Below are positions 60,933-64,000 of a DNA stretch of 64,000 nucleotides, piece by piece (position 1 is the first letter of the stretch; the number at the start of each line of letters is the position of its first letter). The DNA lies in contig JAJOHG010000013.1 in assembly GCA_021029095.1 (NCBI GenBank), forward strand, positions 558,001 to 622,000, given 5' to 3'. The notes under the pieces were generated by a model. It saw only the letters and a program-made list of their open reading frames with translations, did no database searches and had not been told where the DNA came from. The DNA is from Phellopilus nigrolimitatus. Taxonomy: Eukaryota > Basidiomycota > Agaricomycetes > Hymenochaetales > Hymenochaetaceae. A program made the translations under genes and the position numbers.

Positions 60933-61020
60933 GTCCGAGTTATTGGACTGGGATGGTGGTGTAGGAACAAAGCAGGAGGCTGCAATTACCCGTAAAGGAA
61001 GGTAGCCTCAAGAGCTCGTC
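60933..61020. promoter_or_regulatory. 88-bp shared promoter of BUD22 and CET1
   Basis: Only 88 bp separate the two start codons, so both genes must share control sequence, or their 5' ends overlap. No TATA box is visible. Confidence 0.5.
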
Positions 61021-62203
61021 ATGTACGGCGACAACAAAGGCCCAGTCGCTGCAGACCCATCTTACAACCGCCGCCGTCGGCGCTCACCGTCGCCATCTGG
61101 TCCATCAGTAAAGAAAACGCGCTATTCGCCTTCTTCGTCTTTGCCTTCGACTTCAAACGGAATGGGCTCGCACCTCAAACCTCTCTCGCTCTCTATTCTC
61201 GGCGTCGAGCCGCTCGACGAATTTATAAAAGAGATCGCAGATTGGATACATGGTCTGATCATGACGCGTCCTCCGGACGTAGGTGGGCAGATAGAAGTCG
61301 AGGCGAAGCTGGGATTGCTTATACAACGAGGGGACAGTGTACGCTTTGGATTACCTGTGCGCGTTGAGACCAGTGAGCTCTTGTTTTTGCGGAAAGTTTT
61401 TGACAACGATGTCTCTGAATGCGTCTACAAGTCCTGGCTAGCGATGACCATAGGTTTGAATCCAACATGACTGCGGTATGTGTGTGCTTTCCAAGCGCTT
61501 TTCAGGGTGATTGAAACTTTTTACAAAGGCGCAACACAAACATTTCAATACTATGCTGAACTCTCTTGAGTCCTCGTCTCATCAGTCAAACCATCCGATG
61601 TCTCCTCTTCGCTACCAACATACCTACCTGATCGACTCTTTCTATCCCTCTGATGGACGCGACGGCGATAAGATTCGCGTGACACGGGACGAGAAAACTG
61701 GCGAAGTAAAAGAATGCTTGAGAAAGATACGCCTCGGGAACTTGGATGTGTACAGCCCAAAGTGGAATGCCGATTGGCGGGTGAGCGTGAATCTCGAAGC
61801 GCCCGGTGCGTTATCTTTCGGTGGAGAAGACCAGTCGTTGACTAGGGGAACTTTAGTTTCGCATCCCACGGGGTCCGCAACGTTCACTAGAAGAAAAGAC
61901 CGGATGTCATACACACACGAAGAGTTCATGATCGATCTCACACAGGTCACGCAGACGTCAGGTCGAGGGGAACAGGTACGTTATGTCCTCTTTTCAGCGT
62001 AGGGAGAACATGTCTGACTCTTATAGCAGCAAGTCATGCACGAGTTAGAGATCGAGTTTGCCCGGTCTTCGGTCCTACTTGCGACTGCAGCAGTACGCGG
62101 TGATCCGAGCGTATCTCCTGTAGAGCGTGACGCGTTTGACGAGCTAGTACGTGCATTTGTAAACAATGTCAGGATCTTGTTGCGGAATACGAGGCCTGCA
62201 TAG
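61021..62203 (+). CDS. CET1: mRNA-capping RNA 5'-triphosphatase, beta subunit
   Basis: Cet1 removes the gamma phosphate of nascent mRNA before the guanylyltransferase adds the cap. It is a metal-dependent tunnel enzyme. The start is MYGDNKGPVAADPSYN, with a disordered basic N-terminus. The family motifs are IEVEAKLGLLIQ (metal-binding glutamates), then an intron (donor GTGAGC near 61372) into ASDDHRFESNMT, LIDSFYPSDGRDGDKIRVTRD, CLRKIRLGNLDVYSPKWNAD, WRVSVNLEAPGALSF, RRKDRMSYTHEEFMIDLTQV and HELEIEFARSSVLL. It ends LRNTRPA at 62203. Sizes and motif order match fungal triphosphatases. All joints are clean. Confidence 0.92.
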
Positions 62204-62515
62204 CTCTTCCTATTTTTTATTTGGGTCTATCAGTTTGACAAGTCATTTGCTGTACTTGTCCTATTCGCTTCCATGTCGTCAACTGTAGCAAGTTAGTTTA
62301 GTTTTATTATTTGAAGCAAACGTGCTGAAGTGCGTCTATGTATAGGAGCTGTCAGTGCGTGAGATTCAGATCACTATGCTTTCACGCTTTCAGCCATGAT
62401 CCCACCTGTGCACATCAACTCATGCTCTTAACTTCTGCATCATTTGGCCTTGAACAGCACGTCATTAAATTTGGACAACTGAACTAGCTGAAATTATCGT
62501 TCTGACTTCTTACAA
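62204..62515. other. Spacer between CET1 and SEC14
   Basis: About 310 bp, AT-balanced. It holds the Cet1 3' end and the Sec14 promoter; no other feature seen. Confidence 0.5.
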
Positions 62516-63883
62516 TGTCTCATGAACCTCGCAAACACCCCGAGCTCACGGAGGAACAGGAAAGAGTGCTGCAGACATTTCGGGAAGAGCTATTGGAGGA
62601 GGGCGTCATTTCAAAGAGGGAGACACTCTCGGAACGCAGCATGACTGGATCCTATTGTAAGCATTTGTACTGTCTTGCTCTATAAAGCGTCTGACGTTCA
62701 TTCAACGTCTGATATCCAATGTAGACGCTTCCTCCGAGCGCCGAAAGTACAACCTGAAGAATGCAAAGATCATGATTAAGAACTGTGTGGAGTGGAGGCG
62801 GACGGCCCAAGGCGTTGGGATTGACGAACTCTATCGAAGGCTGGATCCTTATGATGTAGGATAGCAAACTGTTCGAGCATGCTGCTTTCTGTTCTAATGG
62901 TCCTTTCTTTTTCAAGTTTCCGGAGAGAGACGAGGTTTTCAAGCACTGGCCAATCTGGTATCACAAAGTGAGCTGATCTCGCGCTATAATTATTATCATC
63001 TGGCAATAACTGTTCTCGCCATACAGACAGACAAGGTGCGATTTCTCGACTTTTCTTCTTCTAGCAACGCTTTATACTATGTTCCAGAGAGGTTGGCCCA
63101 TAAACGTCCACAGCTTAGGTGGAATCGACACTACGGCGCTCTATCAAGTTATCACGCCAGTACGATTCTGGGAGTCGATTCTTTCCGCTGCGGAGGGTGC
63201 GATGCGCGAAATTCTGGCTGGAAGCTCGTACGCTGCTGGAAGGCCAATTGACGATATCTTTGTCATCGTCGACCTGAAAGATTTTGGGTGAAATGTCTTT
63301 CACGGTGCTAGTAATTTTTTAAATCTGATGTTTTTTGGCATGTGACTTAAGATTGGGCAAGTTCTGGCAAATGAAAAGCTTAATTCAAGACTCGTTCCAA
63401 ATTTCACAGGATTACTTTCCTGAGACGTGAGTACAATAGTCTCGAACACAAACACTCATAGATGTTAAATTTTCTCGCAGAATGGGCCTACTGGTTATAA
63501 TCAACGCGCCCTACACGTTCTCCGTTATTTGGAATGTCGTTCGATCGTGGCTTGCCAAAGAAACACAAGACAAGGTGCGGCTCTTCGGTGCAGACTACGA
63601 GCCTTTCCTCCTCGAGCACATTGACGCAGCAAATTTGCCCGCGTCGCTCGGTGGAACGTGCACGTGTGATGATGCGGGTGGCTGCCAGTTTAGTAACGTT
63701 GGACCGTGGATGGAGGACCGGAAGGAGAGGCGTGAGGCGTGGCTGCGAGGGGAAAGATCACGTCCGGGCCTGGGACTGGAAGACAGAGAGAAGGGGAAGG
63801 AAAAGTTGATAGACAGTGCGCCAGTATCCCCTGTGTCGCCAATTCACCACGTTCCTCATTCTATATCTGCGAACGAGTATTGA
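62516..63883 (+). CDS. SEC14: Sec14-like CRAL-TRIO phosphatidylinositol transfer protein
   Basis: The start is MSHEPRKHPELTEEQERVLQ. The CRAL-TRIO N helices read KYNLKNAKIMIKNCVEWRRT. The lipid-binding domain shows FPERDEVFKHWPIWYHKTDK, RGWPINVHSLGGID, RPIDDIFVIVDLKDFGLGKF, WQMKSLIQDSFQISQDYFPE, TMGLLVIINAPYTFSVIWNV and LFGADYEPFLLEHIDA, then LPASLGGTCTCDDAGGCQ. It ends at 63883 after a charged tail. Sec14 proteins move phosphatidylinositol and phosphatidylcholine between membranes. Between about 62608 and 62741 the open frame (SKRETLSERSMTGSYYA) does not look like the family, but the next frames read KEGDTLGTQHDWILLRFLRA, the canonical text. The shifts (+2, then +1) cancel, so the gene stays open. 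Sure of the family; the GI-type subfamily is not resolved. Confidence 0.9.
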
Positions 63884-64000
63884 CGATATTTTTTCTTCGA
63901 GTATTTCCTCCGTTTTCCTTTTCTTTTTGATATGCATGTACGTATATAGATGATTTGATGATCGACGTATTGTGTTGCGGGTCTATCTATATCTTCCACG

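Noticed and set aside
12028..62760. Programmed +1 frameshifting or U-deletion RNA editing as the cause of the broken frames
   Set aside because: The extra bases vary (T, C, A and G occur), some sites need two, and no common downstream stimulator is visible. Sequence error explains them with fewer assumptions, so this is kept only as a remote option.

Overview
This window is nuclear DNA from a mushroom-forming basidiomycete (Agaricomycetes-like). The genes are dense, sit on both strands and are cut by many short introns, mostly 45-75 nt with GT..AG ends. The recognisable proteins are typical fungal ones: the SNF1 beta subunit, Ecm16, Sen1, Sgf29, Bud22, Cet1, Arc1 and Sec14. Family traits common in basidiomycetes are also present, such as IFI6/IFI27-like proteins, F-box proteins with degenerate C-termini and a GH28 exo-type pectinase. 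I see no CRISPR array, bacterial insertion sequence, rRNA or convincing tRNA.

Layout from left to right. The 3' end of an AMPK/SNF1 beta-subunit gene (1-844) is followed by about 2.6 kb without a supported gene. Next come an IFI27-like membrane protein gene and a decayed tandem copy of it (about 3.4-5.3 kb), a RecQ helicase (5.5-9.6), a C2-domain protein (9.7-11.4), and a methylthioribulose-1-phosphate dehydratase of methionine salvage (11.5-12.5, minus). The DEAH RNA helicase Ecm16/Dhr1 (12.9-17.4) follows, then the Sen1 helicase (17.6-24.1, minus), which is divergent from translin (24.3-25.3). After these are the SAGA subunit Sgf29 (25.7-27.1), a small heat shock protein (27.6-28.3), a 2-oxoglutarate oxygenase (28.7-30.7, minus) and a histone-fold protein (31.4-33.2, minus). 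About 3 kb of apparently gene-free DNA leads to a PP2C phosphatase (36.3-38.9), a NUDCD1-like protein (39.4-41.3, minus) and a 1043-residue acidic protein of unknown function (41.6-44.7, minus). Arc1 (45.0-46.6), a GH28 enzyme (47.2-49.5), two F-box genes in a tandem segmental duplication (49.5-54.9), a gene-poor stretch, a zinc-ribbon protein (57.4-58.5), Bud22 (59.1-60.9, minus), Cet1 RNA triphosphatase (61.0-62.2) and a Sec14 protein (62.5-63.9) complete the window.

The genes do not form one pathway. Many are housekeeping genes for RNA and ribosome metabolism (Ecm16, Sen1, Bud22, Cet1, Arc1, translin), arranged as neighbours and often sharing short divergent promoters.

Three things stand out. 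First, several otherwise well conserved genes (Mde1, Sen1, translin, Sgf29, HSP20, the oxygenase, F-box copy 1, Sec14) can be read through only if one or two extra bases are ignored at defined points. All the shifts I found have the insertion direction, while RecQ, Ecm16, PP2C, the 1043-residue gene and others need none. The most likely cause is insertion-type sequence error, but it should be checked. Second, splicing shows extremes: a 3-nt exon, a 6-nt exon, a coding exon that is only the ATG, and at least four GC-AG introns, one of them inside the RecQ Walker A motif. Third, the F-box genes lie in a duplicated unit of about 2.7 kb that carries the tail of the GH28 gene. All exon limits were placed by hand from splice consensus and remembered family conservation, without database searches.
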